Positions 1-11,379 of a stretch of DNA of 64,000 bases are shown here, piece after piece. Position 1 is the stretch's first letter; every line of letters starts with the position of its first letter. The translations under genes and the position numbers were made by a program. Location: positions 2,353,001 to 2,417,000 of the forward strand of contig NC_041787.1 of assembly GCF_900090045.1 (NCBI RefSeq). The letters run 5' to 3'. This DNA comes from Plasmodium malariae (Eukaryota; Apicomplexa; Aconoidasida; Haemosporida; Plasmodiidae). Below the pieces are notes generated by a model. It was given only the letters and a program-made list of their open reading frames with translations. It ran no database searches and was not told the origin of the DNA.

Positions 1-1630
1 TGTGCGTGTTTATATTATTATAATTATTTCCCATCCTGTTAAAACTTCATTAACGTATATCACAGATTTGTCAAGGAAATGGTTAACAGATAACTACGTC
101 TCAATTATATTAGAATTGTGTACATGTAAAAAAATAAAGATCTTGAACTTATCTTATAATAAAATAACGTTCATTGGACTTATTCATTTTTCTAAATTCC
201 TATCGGTAATGTTTATTACGCAAATATATATATATATATATATATGTGCAGTCAGAACAAACAACAATGGTAATAATAGAACGAACGATTCTGAGGAAGG
301 AATTATAAACATATTTCAAAAAAAAATTTATGATTATTTTGTAGGAGAACAAAACTTTGTTTTGTCTTAATCTGGAAAGTAATGATTTAACAAATAGAGG
401 TCAAAATATTGAGGAAGTTAATAGGCTTTTAGAATCAATAAAAAATAATAAATCATTAAGAATATTGAATCTAGCTAATACAAATATGAATAAGGTGAAT
501 TGTCTATTTTTATCGAAAAATTAATGAAAATTCTTTTTTATTATTTTACTAAACCTTATGTCATTTTATGTTATTTTGTTTTATACTATTTTTCTTTGTT
601 TGTATAACTGTAGAATAATGGAGACGCAATGTGTGAGATGCTAGAAATTAATAAATCGATAATAGAAATGAACTTCGAGAATAACAATTTTAGTATGTCT
701 TAAAATCGTGTACTCTCATTTATTAAGGATGAAGTAGATATAGAAACGTCAACTATATAATGTTATATTATTTTCCTTTCTTTTTTTTTTTTTAGCTTGT
801 GATCAAAATTGCAGAATAATAAAATATTTAATACGAAATAAAAACATATGGACAAAACAAGCAGAAAATGAAAAAGAAGAAAATGATAAAATGGAAAAGG
901 AGGAAAGTTATATGCGTGCTTACCTGATGTCTGTAGAATCTTCAATGTAATAATTTAAAGATAACTATTATACTTAAATGTGAATACACAAATTTTTACG
1001 TGTAAACATGTATGAACGTGTATTTTGAAATATACTATACATACTACTAGATATATACATATACTAATTATTTTTATTTATAACACATATCATTATATAT
1101 TTAAACATGTATTATATCTTCCCCTTTAGAATTGAAATTGAAAACAAGGAAAGCAGAAAAAATTTAAATAAAATGGTAAGGGAAATGAGAAATTAAGAGA
1201 AAAGTAGTGCAAAAAAAAAAAAAATAATAATAATAATAATAATAAGTGAACATATAAACATGTATACATGTTCATATATTTTGGGCACTTAACATTAATC
1301 TAATTCTAAAAAACGCAGGTATATATAAATATGTGGAGGGAAGAAATAAAACGAAAAGAATTAAATGAAGAAGAAATTCATGAGTCACTGGAAAAAGTAA
1401 AACCACCAATTTTCCTACATATTTTTTGCGAGGACGAAACATGTTATTTTATTTGTGTACAAATATATATATATATATATGTACGTGGACACATGTTTAT
1501 ATAAATGCATATACTCATATGTGCATATGTATACAATACATTTTTATTACTTGTCAATACGTATTATTAGGAACATGAAAAAAGAATAAAAAAGGCACAG
1601 ATGAAAAAAAAGAAAAAGAAAAAGAAATGA
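1..1630 (+). CDS. Leucine-rich-repeat protein, 3' part of a multi-exon gene (5' end outside window)
   Basis: Seven exons can be joined in one frame: up to 205, 345-494, 614-692, 796-946, 1130-1175, 1319-1396 and 1571-1630 (TGA at 1628). Each junction has GT and AG and the codon phases agree. The first three exons carry leucine-rich repeats (KILNLSYNKITFIGL, LFCLNLESNDLTNRG, LRILNLANTNM, IIEMNFENNNF). The C-terminal part is charged and probably coiled coil (WTKQAENEKEENDKMEKEE, EEIKRKELNEEEIHESLE) and ends in a run of lysines. LRR domains are protein-binding scaffolds, and the partner cannot be told from sequence. The reading frame is open to base 2, so the gene starts before the window or at an unseen upstream exon. 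A first splice acceptor near base 64 is possible, so the left edge is uncertain. Introns are 100-180 nt and carry TA or A/T runs, as usual in Plasmodium. Confidence 0.75.
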
Positions 1631-2410
1631 ATTATTTCTGGAACCTTTTTACAGCAACCATTTTTTATTAGATATGATAAACTTACAATTATTTATATTA
1701 AAGGCTTTATTGAAAATAGGCACAATAGATTTGTTCAAGTTCTTTTGTAAATTCTCTAATGTAATACATATATAATAAAAATATGAAAAAAAAAAAAGAA
1801 GCATTTTTATAGAAACAGTTGTCTTTGTAGCAGCATATTTAAGAAAAAAAAAAAAAAAAAAAAAAGTTAAAAAACGTAAAAAACATTATCCTTTTAAGTA
1901 ATTTACAATTTCCTGCAATTAAAAACGTTTTTATTATATTAATATTTAAATTTTATATATATTAAAACACTTTAACCTTGGTAAAAATGTAAAGTATTTT
2001 TGTGCGCTGAATTATTATTGTAATACCATGGAAACAATTTCTTAGATTTAAAAAAAAAAAAAAAAAAAAAAAATTTATTGAAATCTACGTTTAATTTTTA
2101 ATAATAATTTTCAAATTTTTATGAATAATAAACATATATCTATAGGTATACATACACACATCTGTAGGTATACAATAGAGGCATCTATAGATACATATAC
2201 ATATGGCTTACAAGTATAATACACACATGTAAAAATATGTACATACATATAATATGTATAAAAATACATATATATATGCATGTATATGTATAAATATACA
2301 TTTACAAAGACATAATCCAGTGCATCTAATGTTACTTTTTAAATGTATATTTATAAAACATATATATTATTTAAAATCTTATACATAAGACCTTAATAAA
2401 AAATATCAAG
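1631..2410. other. Intergenic
   Basis: This holds A/T runs (for example A22 near 1844-1864) and alternating TATA-rich sequence. No coding frame is supported. It lies between two plus-strand genes, so it contains the 3' region of the LRR gene and the promoter of the next. Confidence 0.6.
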
Positions 2411-2531
2411 ATGGAAAACAGAAACAATAAAAACAAAAGCCTTTATGAGCATGATAAAAATAGTTCATGTAATTACGAATTAATTACATGTGCTTCAATA
2501 AATTTAAATTGGTACAACAACAATACGTCCC

Positions 2532-2600
<69 letters not shown>

Positions 2601-2789
2601 GTATTTATTTATTTAATAAAATAAAACATGGATTCTTATTCTTATATATATGATAAAATAATATTTTTTTATTTTTAATTAAGCAGTATGTGTTCAGTCA
2701 TTGTTGAAAAAGCCGATGTTAATTTATTCTACTTCTATATTAAACTTCTTGGTTCAGACATCATTTTACTCGAATTGTCGGCATGTTAA
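2411..2789 (+). CDS. Small two-exon protein, 67 aa, function unknown
   Basis: Exon 1 is 2411-2511 and exon 2 is 2687-2789. The donor GTACAA at 2512 splits a TGG codon, and the acceptor AAGCAG ends at 2686. Joining them restores one frame of 68 codons including TAA at 2787. The product starts MENRNNKNKS, is Asn/Lys-rich for its first half, then becomes a more complex segment (CSVIVEKADVNLFYFYIKLL, then GSDIILLELSAC). Exon 2 has clearly lower A+T and richer residue variety than its surroundings, which is why I believe it is coding. The 175-nt intron is mostly a (TA)n microsatellite. Reading straight through the intron instead gives a run of Ile-Tyr, which is an artefact. I do not recognise the family. 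Exon 2 alone could also be the last exon of a differently spliced gene. Confidence 0.5.
2534..2599. repeat. (TA)n microsatellite inside an intron
   Basis: About 33 uninterrupted AT dinucleotides lie within the intron of the small gene at 2411-2789. Confidence 0.95.
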
Positions 2790-3165
2790 TTATATGAACA
2801 CCTACTGTTATGCTATAAAAATTAATAATAAGGAAACATAACTTTTTTGTTAGTTATGCTTGAACTAAAAAAATAAATAAATAAATATTATATTAACATT
2901 TTACTGAAACAAAACAAAGTGTACTTTTTTATAAACTTCATATGCAAAGGTATTAATCTGGTGTTATTCTCTTTATTGTTTATTTCTTTTTATTAAATAA
3001 GAAAAAGTACATACACCTTTATTTTACTTTACTGTTCTTCGTTTTGCTTTGTTTTAATTCATTTTATTTTATTTTATTTAATTTACTTTAATTTACTTTA
3101 TTTTTTTTTTTTTTATTGGACGCGGGGGGGGGAAATTGTTATTCCGAAAGCATGCTTCCAGTAAG
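2790..3165. other. Convergent intergenic region with T-run and G9 tract
   Basis: This lies between the ends of two convergent genes. It holds pentamer-like TTTTA/TTTAC repeats at 3050-3100, a run of T, and then an isolated run of nine G at 3124-3132. Long G runs are rare in this sequence. No coding frame is seen. Confidence 0.7.
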
Positions 3166-4494
3166 CTAATCATAATTTTTAATAATATTATTTGACATCA
3201 AATACTCCTTTTGATCATCATACATTTTGAACCTTTCTTGAGCATAAAGAAAAAAATCAAATTCGTTATAACTCTTGGTTTGATATCCTCTAATAATAGA
3301 CCAAAATCCCCATAACAAATGAGCACCTAAAGCTTGAACTTCGATTGCCTCTAAAAACTGATCAATTGTTTTTTGATCGACTATTAAAGAAGATTTATCT
3401 AAATAAATCGATAAATATGAAGTAATAAATAACTTTCTATTTTCATATGAAATATATTTCTTCTTGTCAATATTAAAAAATGGATAAGTACTTAAAGAAT
3501 AATCAATGGATGTTTCAATAAAAAAATTTGCAATATCTGCTGATAGAAAATTATAACCAGAATACTCAAAGTCGATTAGACGTAAACATTTATTAGTGTT
3601 TATAATATTATTTTCTTGTAAATCATTATGACAAAAAACGACATTATTAGCAATATTATCTGATTGGGAATATATGTTCATAAATTTAATAAATTTATCG
3701 GATTCCTTCAAATATTTATTAATATCACCTTTAAATTTATCTACATTCTTATATTTTAAAAGTTGCTTTTTCCATCTTTCCATCATTTTATAAATACACG
3801 GTTTTTTATCCCAATGTTCAGGTAAATGACATTTATGACCTAGGGTATGAAATTTACCTAATACATTGGCTATACCAACTAATATAGTTGGATTTTTTAA
3901 ATCATCAATTCTTAGTGGATCTCCATAAAGCCATTCTTCTATACGCCCCCCATTAAATATGTTTAACAGTTGAGGGGCTATTTTATATTTGCTCATAGTT
4001 TTATATACTTCAAATTCTGAAATTGTATTATACAATTCGTCAACATCTTTCCCATATAATCGGAATAAAACACGCCTTCTTATTGAATAGTTATCTTTTA
4101 ATGTTTCATCTTTTAGAGCAACTTCAAATAATTGATTTGTTAGACCACTTAATATTTGTTTAACACATATATCATCTTCTGTAAAAATATTCCATTCTTG
4201 TACTTTTTCTAAACAAATTTTCTTAATATATAATGGATCTGTTAAATCCGAAAACTCCTGAGCACATAATGGAATATCGTTTTTCTTATTAATTTCTTGT
4301 AAAGGAAATGGATTTTTTAGTATTTCTATTTCCTGATTTAATTGTATAGTACTATACATTTTTAAGTCTTCAGAGAAAGAGACATTTCCATTTTTGATTA
4401 TTTTTATAATTCCGTTACTGTTATTATTTTCGGAATTTGATATAGAATTTTTTTCACTTCCCACAGTATCACATGTGTCATTAAAACTTTCCAT
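3166..4494 (-). CDS. CK: Choline kinase (choline/ethanolamine kinase family)
   Basis: This single-exon gene of 442 codons encodes the ATP-dependent kinase that makes phosphocholine, the first step of the CDP-choline route to phosphatidylcholine; such enzymes are cytosolic. Residues 115-150 form the ATP-binding N-lobe (LSGLTNQLF, then [10 protein letters not shown]). The Brenner phosphotransferase motif HNDLQENNI is at 289-297, with the catalytic Asp at 290. The choline-kinase motif IDFEYSGYN is at 307-315, with the metal-binding Asp at 308. The C-terminal [14 protein letters not shown] at about 392-405 is typical of the family. The first 90 residues are a low-complexity extension, which the P. 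falciparum choline kinase of similar length (about 440 aa) also has, as I recall. Ethanolamine kinase is the alternative, but the length and C-terminus favour choline kinase. No lesion is visible. In P. falciparum the choline kinase gene lies near one end of chromosome 14, which fits the subtelomeric setting here. Confidence 0.9.
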   Translation of the reverse strand: MESFNDTCDTVGSEKNSISNSENNNSNGIIKIIKNGNVSFSEDLKMYSTIQLNQEIEILKNPFPLQEINKKNDIPLCAQEFSDLTDPLYIKKICLEKVQEWNIFTEDDICVKQILSGLTNQLFEVALKDETLKDNYSIRRRVLFRLYGKDVDELYNTISEFEVYKTMSKYKIAPQLLNIFNGGRIEEWLYGDPLRIDDLKNPTILVGIANVLGKFHTLGHKCHLPEHWDKKPCIYKMMERWKKQLLKYKNVDKFKGDINKYLKESDKFIKFMNIYSQSDNIANNVVFCHNDLQENNIINTNKCLRLIDFEYSGYNFLSADIANFFIETSIDYSLSTYPFFNIDKKKYISYENRKLFITSYLSIYLDKSSLIVDQKTIDQFLEAIEVQALGAHLLWGFWSIIRGYQTKSYNEFDFFLYAQERFKMYDDQKEYLMSNNIIKNYD

Positions 4495-7400
4495 TTTTGC
4501 TTTTTATCTTTTGTGTTGTTCTTTTTAATTTCTTTTCCTTTTTTTTCTGTGTATATAATGAAGTGTAAAAGGTGTAATATGGTACTCGTGCACCATGAAA
4601 TATGAAGTTTTATATATAAAATGAAAGTTGTGCAATATGGTACATGAATTATTAAGATATTTTTGCACGTTCCTTTACAATTCGAGCTTTTTTAAAAATT
4701 AACAAGTATACGTTAAAGAATTCAAAAGGCACACACACACACATATACACATACAATGTATTATATATGTATACATATATTAACGTACTCACATATACGC
4801 GTAAGTAAACATTCCCCTCGATTTGGAATATTTTTTCATTATATTTCTTTTAAATTGCTTCTAAATGAATACATAAAAAAATAATATAAAATTCATACAT
4901 ATATATGCTGTGATATTTATAAAGTAATATTTAAAAATACAATAAAATCGTAGCACAATACATTTTCCAAATGTGGAAAAATAATTTTTTTTAGTGCCGA
5001 TTATGTGAGGTGTCAAATAATTCCTCAATGGTCTAATTTTATCTATTTATCCTATTATGATTTATATATAATAACTATTTTATCTCTTTAATATTTGTTT
5101 TTTTTATTTTTCTTATTTACGAATAACAATAATCGTGCAGTTCTTAAATCTTTGCTTAATAGTTCACTAAAACTTTCCTTTATAAAAATATTATATGATT
5201 TCTTTTGTAAAACAAATTTTAAATTTTGGAAAATATCACCTTGATATAAAATAAAAATTATATTTTTAGAATATTAGTTAATGCTTTAATTTGGTTTTTC
5301 AATATTTCTTTAATATTTATATTTAATTAAACACGTAAAAGTTTATTATGTGCTTAATTTCATAATTTATTTATTCATACTCCTTTATACATTAATTTGG
5401 TATTATCCCCAATTAAGAATAAAAAATATGAAAAGTGTGGTAATAATATTTTATATTAATATGAACCATATTCATTTTTATTAAAGGATAATTCTTTGAA
5501 TACACTTAAATGTATATTTATAATGTAATACTCCTTATATTAAAAAAAATTACGCGAAAAAAAAAAAAAATAAAAAAAAATAAAAAATAAAATTAACAAG
5601 CTTTTCTAAGTTATGATTTTTATATACATAATAAAATACTAATAAAGTTAAGCTTTTTAAGTAATGCGCCTATATGTGATGCACATATAAATATATGTAT
5701 ATAAAGTAATTTTTTTTTTTTGAATCATGAACGTATTAATAATAAATCAGTTATAAAGAAATATATCAAATATTCTCCTATGATTCTTCAATTATGGCAT
5801 ACAATTTATTTTGTATACGCTTTATTAATTTGTTATATTATGAATTTATTACTCTGTTATAAAAAACTCATACATAATAACAAAATAAAATAAAATTTAA
5901 ATATATAAATAAAACGTTATAACCCTCAATAATAATGTAATATTATAAAATAAATGGAATAAAGTATTTGAAATAAAATGAAAATATCTTATAATTAAAA
6001 TGTATTCGTAAAAAAAAGTGATAAATAAAAAAAAATTGATTAATAATAAAATAAAAGGAGAAAAACTTATATTTCATAAAAAGGCAAAATTTTGGTATAA
6101 ATCATAAATAATAAAAAAAAAATTTATTTAATAAATCTGTTTTTTTTAATTTAATATAAATATATTATATAAATACAATTATACTTGTAAAAATAAAATA
6201 TATATATTTTAATTTTTATAATTATATAAAAAAGCATGATCAATATAAAATAAATATTTTTATATATAACAAAAAAAAATAAATATTTTATATTTTAAAA
6301 ATATACTAGTTAATAATAATATAAAAGATATCTGAATGAAAAAAAAAAAAAAAAAAGTGGAGTATTTTATATATATAATATTAATAATATATAAAATTTA
6401 AAGAAAATTTTATTTGTATGTTCTTAAAATATGAACTATTTTATGTATACATATATGTATATAATATTATTTAAATATTATTAAAGCAAATTAATAGTCC
6501 ATTTTATTAAACATTAAATTAATTATAGTAAAAAGCGTAAATTATAGAGGCATTTTATATTATATAAAACCAAATTTAACTTCACAAGTAATGTATTGTT
6601 TCTATCATTAAATTATTACGTTTAAATAGTTAATATATTTTTGCTGAATAGTGTTAAAAAATTTAATTTGATGAAGCATTTTTTCACATATTATAAACTT
6701 CAATAATAAAAAGTAGAAGAGGTAGTACCAGTCAAAATTAATTATATATATATATATATATACATAATATTTTGAAGAATTAATCTTATATATATATATG
6801 TATTATCTTTCTTACTATTTATTATAATTTAGTGATTATTTTTCTTGATAAATTAAATACAGCATAATATTATTTGTTAAATAATAAAAAAAAGATTATG
6901 ATATGGGAAAACGTTAAATTAAGTATATTTTGGTTTTATCCAATTGTACTCAAAAAGGAAATTAGGGGAGGACAAATAATGAATTATTTCACATTTTACT
7001 TTAAAAAAAATATAAATCTATTAGCATGTTAATATATGTAAATATGTTATTACGTGTATATATTAATATAAATGTTTAGTAGTAATTTGAGTTTTTTTTA
7101 TGTATATTGTTTTTTCAACCGTTATGTTTTATTATTAATTTTAGAAGGCCTTTTTTAACATAGCTTTTTCTGAATGTATTGGCATATACCATTAAAGCAT
7201 TTTGTACACAATGAATATATTCATTTTTTAGTATCTATAAAATTACGAGTACAGTTAGATTTTTTTTATTTTTTTGAAGTTTAGGAAAAATAAGAAGACC
7301 TTTTAAAAAAATTTAAATTGTGATATTAAAAAAGAGTAAATTAGAACAATGAAATGAATCCTTTTTTTCTAAACATATTTTCAATTTTTTATTTAAAATA

Positions 7401-9998
7401 ATATGATATTTATGATGCATATTTTTAATCTTATTATAACGGTTGCATAATAATGAATAAATTATGGCAACATTTTTACATAATTTAGGTATACCTAGGG
7501 CATACTACATATTTATATAGTTAATATTATCAATGAAAAAAGCAGACTATGTGTTTTTTCATGTGCGTTTTGCAAAGAAGTATTTCATAGCTTTTTAAAT
7601 ATAATAATAATATAATTTTTGTATATATATACATATGTATATATGTGTTGAATAAATAAAACTAAATAAGGTAATATTTTTAATAAATTGTTTTTTGGGT
7701 AAATTTATTATAAGGTAATTAAGTAGAAATTCAGTGTTATTAAAAATTTGTTAACATTAATAAAACATTAAAAGGTTATAAAATTCGTGATATTCTTGTT
7801 TTTTCGTTAAAATTGCATTTGGTATCATAATTATTTGCTTAAGGGTTCTTTTTGTAATCAAAAAAATTATATAAGCAATACATTTTCCAATTTGTATTTG
7901 TAACATGCATTTTTTCATTTTTAAAAATGAATTGTTTAAAATGAAAAAAATTTGATCTTTTTTGTTAAGAATAAAACTACGATATTATATGGAATTTTAC
8001 ATTCTAAGATAATAAATATTTTCTCTAAAATATAATAAATGGATATGTATATAATATATATTTGTATACATACACTCATATATTATAATAAAACTCATGG
8101 GACTTTTGTATAATTCTGTTTACTCCATAATAATTTAGTTCTCTTTTACACTGGAAAAGCGTACTTAAATAATAGTTATGCAATTTTCTTACCCCTTTTT
8201 TGTGATATATATACATTTTTTTAGCTATGACTTAGCATAGAGTCCATTGAAGAAGAAAACAAATTTTTGATCATTGTAAATAGGTTTACATCAGGCTTAA
8301 TTATAGCTTTATGTTTCTTATTAATAAATGGAAAATAAAACTGTACTGTGAAAAGTTACGCATCAATTTTCTTTATACGTATAAAGATGCAAAAATTTTT
8401 TTTTGTAAATAGTTAAAAAGGTCTGGTTAAATACTTTTAAATTAGTGTTGTTAAAGGTTTTACGAAAAGAAAAAGGCATATCTCTCTTTTAAATGTATTT
8501 ATAAATCGAAGAAAAAATTTACAAAATTTGTAATTGCATTCATAGATAGAATAAGCAATTTAAAATAGAAAAGTGTAAAATATGGAATCAATTAAAAAAA
8601 AAACAATACTAAATGAACATACACCACTTGTATTGAACACTTCGATATTTCCAAAAATATAACTTCCTTTTTTCTTTTTAAAAAGGTAAAATGGTTTATA
8701 TTTACATATTTTTTTTTTTAAACATTTATGTAGTAAAACATAAAAATGTAGTGTTTAGAAATTTAAACTTACAAACTTTTAGCTATTTATAGTTTGTTTT
8801 TTCATTCATTACGCTGCTATTTATTTTGATGACTTTTACTATTTTTTTTTTTTGGGAATTTCTGTTAGTGCTTTTGAAGCTATAATGTGTAATTCGTTGA
8901 GCTGTTTATATTTTATTTTTGCTGTTATGTATTTTAATATATAAAAACTTATTTTGTATGGTCTTATTTAATAATGTAGAACTAAAATAAAGTAATTTAC
9001 CCTATGGAATTATTTATTACACATATGTGTATATATATATATATGTATAATATATGTATTTTTTATGTAAATGCATTATATTTTATTCCTTAAATTTATT
9101 GAGTTTCGCGTGTTATAACAGAAATATGTACAAGTGATACTTTATTTTCAAAATTCCAATGAATAAACGAAGTTCTTTTAAAAATTTATAAAGGAGAAAC
9201 TAAGCTGACTGAAAATTTAAGAATAGCCTTATTTCATTTTTTCATAGACGTGGTAATGATTTTTACTGTTAATAAAATATCATTTAATTTGTGTAACCAC
9301 AACATAGTGTACTATTTTATTATTTGTTTTATATGCATTATAAAATGATATAATTTACTAAAATGTATAAATTTAGACAGTTTTTTTTTTTGGTATAATT
9401 TTAAAGACACATTTTCAAAAGTACGTTGAAGTAATAAAATTATAAGCTTAAAAAGAATTTAATGAATAAGTCTAATTTAATTAAATTATAAAACAATAAC
9501 GAAGAAGAAAAATAAGCTCTTTTTTTCAATATTACATAATATACTTATTTTGTATTTGCTAGAAAAATTAGTGGTGAAAAATATTACAAAAAAAAAAAAA
9601 TATAAAACACATAGTAATAATTCATATCACTACATTTCATTTGACTATTTTTAAAAAGTATTAGTGGTCTTAAAAACTCATGTAAACATGTAAAAAAAAA
9701 ATGATTATAAGTTGATGTAAATTGGCTTATTCATTATAGGGGACTTTTAAACACAAACAAGAAAACTTTCTTAATAAAAGTCTTTTTGTCATCTTTGTAA
9801 TTTTTATATAAATATATAATATTTTAAAATAAGAATGAATTTTTATATAAATATATAATATTTTAAAATAAGAATGAATATTTTTTTCATATGTGTTCTC
9901 CTCAATATTTTTGTGATTATTTTGGATGTATTAATATAAGTAATTGTATTTTCACGAATGCTTATATAGCTTATAATTTTTTTTTTTTTTTATCTCGT
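4495..9998. other. Long A+T-rich region without recognisable genes
   Basis: About 5.5 kb upstream of choline kinase. It contains many A and T runs and TATATA tracts, with the most A+T-rich part at about 5500-6500. No frame with protein-like composition is seen on either strand. The first several hundred bases should hold the choline kinase promoter and 5' leader. A 39-bp duplication lies near its right end. Confidence 0.6.
9801..9878. repeat. Perfect 39-bp tandem duplication
   Basis: The two copies, 9801-9839 and 9840-9878, are identical base for base, each starting TTTTTATATAAATATATAAT. The perfect match implies a recent event. Confidence 0.95.
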
Positions 9999-10202
9999 TT
10001 ACTTCAAAAGTGCATAATTAAAGCTAATTTCGCACCTTATTAAGTTATTTTTGTTACTTCTGTTGTTACTGCTACTGTTATTGTCATTATTGTTGTTGTT
10101 GTTACTCTCATTGTTGTTGCTGCTGTTGTTTCTTCTGTTAATGTTATATTCAGGAACATTGTTTTTTTCATTTTTAATTACTGTGTTAACCATTTTTTTC
10201 AA
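9999..10202 (-). other. Asn/Ser-rich open frame, coding status doubtful
   Basis: A 67-codon minus-strand frame starts MKKMVNTVIKNEKNN and contains a long Asn/Ser tract (NNNNNNDNNSSSNN), ending FNYALLK. Asparagine repeats are common in Plasmodium proteins and the (GTT/ATT) tract on the plus strand codes for them. No splice partner or conserved segment could be found. It may be an exon of an unrecognised gene, a relic, or only a trinucleotide tract. Confidence 0.25.
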
Positions 10203-10635
10203 TATCCAGTGTGTTTAACTGCTTTATGTGCAAACGTTATATGAATAATTGGTCATTTTAAAGATAAAATTATATATAAGATGCTAGGACATGTAGAATA
10301 ATGTGTTTTTCATGTAACATAAAAGAAATAAGTGAGCCTATGATTTTAAGAAAACTTAAATGTTACTCTCGAAAGAGTCATAAATTATTTTTTTTTAATG
10401 TTTAAATTAAAAGGTTAAAAACAATTTTTACTAACTTAAGGGAAAATAAAAGATTGGAAAGAAATATGCTAGTTCCCCCAACCACATATTACATGTGTTT
10501 TATATCAGTATTTTTAGAAATATTGGTAAAAATGTTTAGTTTATGCTTTTACACCATATATAATTTTTTTCCTTCACTGTGGTTCACAAAGAAAAAAAAA
10601 GAAACAAATTACATCATTTATACTTGTTTTATTGC

Positions 10636-11379
10636 ATGATGAAAATTATTATGATGTGCAATATCGTTAGCTTTTTTTTTTTAATCATTTTATCAAAAAT
10701 AATTTTATACAATTTCATTTTATTTAGAATATTTTCTTATGATTTAGTTTATAAAAGTAAACATAATCTTTTGCACCCCAATGAAAGAAATCTTGCTGAA
10801 GGCAGTAGACTAAGGTTACCGACAAAACGTTCGTTTGATTGTTCTTTTACAGTGGATGAATCAATAAGAATTTATCATATACTTTATGTAGAATTATTAA
10901 TTCTTGGTGATATCGTAACTTATATCATTAATCATATAAATAGAACTCAAAGCATTATCTATTCTGAAGAAATGCTTACGGAAAAAGTGAGACAACGTGT
11001 TAGCATTGAAATGCCAAGTTATCCCCAATTCAGAATAGATAATATGACAAAAAGATTGAAGCAACAAGTTGAAGAGGTGTTCTTAAATAAACCATTAAAT
11101 CAAGATAAAATTTTGAAAGTATATGAAGGGTTAAGGTTGGAATTTGATACAACAATGCAAGTTTTAGATTGTATATTAAGAGAATCACATGAAGATATAA
11201 GAAATCATATGTTAAATAATTTACCCGTTATACGTTTATTACATAATTCAAAATTGACTGACAGTAATATTTTAATAAGCGATGACGCGTTATCTCTTAT
11301 AGCACTTCGAATTAGAGCTAGGATACTAGACCTTTTGCAATGGCATTTTGAAAGATATTCACTAGCAAATAATTCCTGA
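10636..11379 (+). CDS. PEXEL-bearing exported protein, 247 aa, family uncertain
   Basis: The frame begins MMKIIMMCNIVSFFFLIIL, so residues 8-33 form a strongly hydrophobic N-terminal signal. At residues 51-55 is RNLAE, a match to the PEXEL motif (RxLxE/Q/D) that directs Plasmodium proteins into the host red cell after cleavage by plasmepsin V. The remaining 190 residues look mainly alpha-helical and charged, with a single Trp near the end (LLQWHFERY). An in-frame Met lies further upstream at 10579, but its leader is polar and lysine-rich; I chose the start at 10636 because the hydrophobic core then sits near the N-terminus. An intron at the 5' side cannot be excluded: there is an acceptor-like TTTAG at 10723-10727, but no donor with matching phase. 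The position beside choline kinase and the helical build are compatible with a PHIST-like protein, but the usual tryptophans are not obvious, so I leave the family open. Confidence 0.7.
   Translation: MMKIIMMCNIVSFFFLIILSKIILYNFILFRIFSYDLVYKSKHNLLHPNERNLAEGSRLRLPTKRSFDCSFTVDESIRIYHILYVELLILGDIVTYIINHINRTQSIIYSEEMLTEKVRQRVSIEMPSYPQFRIDNMTKRLKQQVEEVFLNKPLNQDKILKVYEGLRLEFDTTMQVLDCILRESHEDIRNHMLNNLPVIRLLHNSKLTDSNILISDDALSLIALRIRARILDLLQWHFERYSLANNS

Noticed and set aside
4900..9900. Candidate centromere because of the long, very A+T-rich, gene-free stretch
   Set aside because: Plasmodium centromeres show a compact core of extreme A+T with short tandem repeats; here scattered G and C persist and no repeat core is seen. 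Composition alone does not decide it.
10454..10639. Frame MERNMLVPPTTYYMCFISVF as first exon of the exported gene at 10636
   Set aside because: It has a donor-like GTAAAA after FLEIL, but no acceptor upstream of the PEXEL joins in the right phase without a stop.
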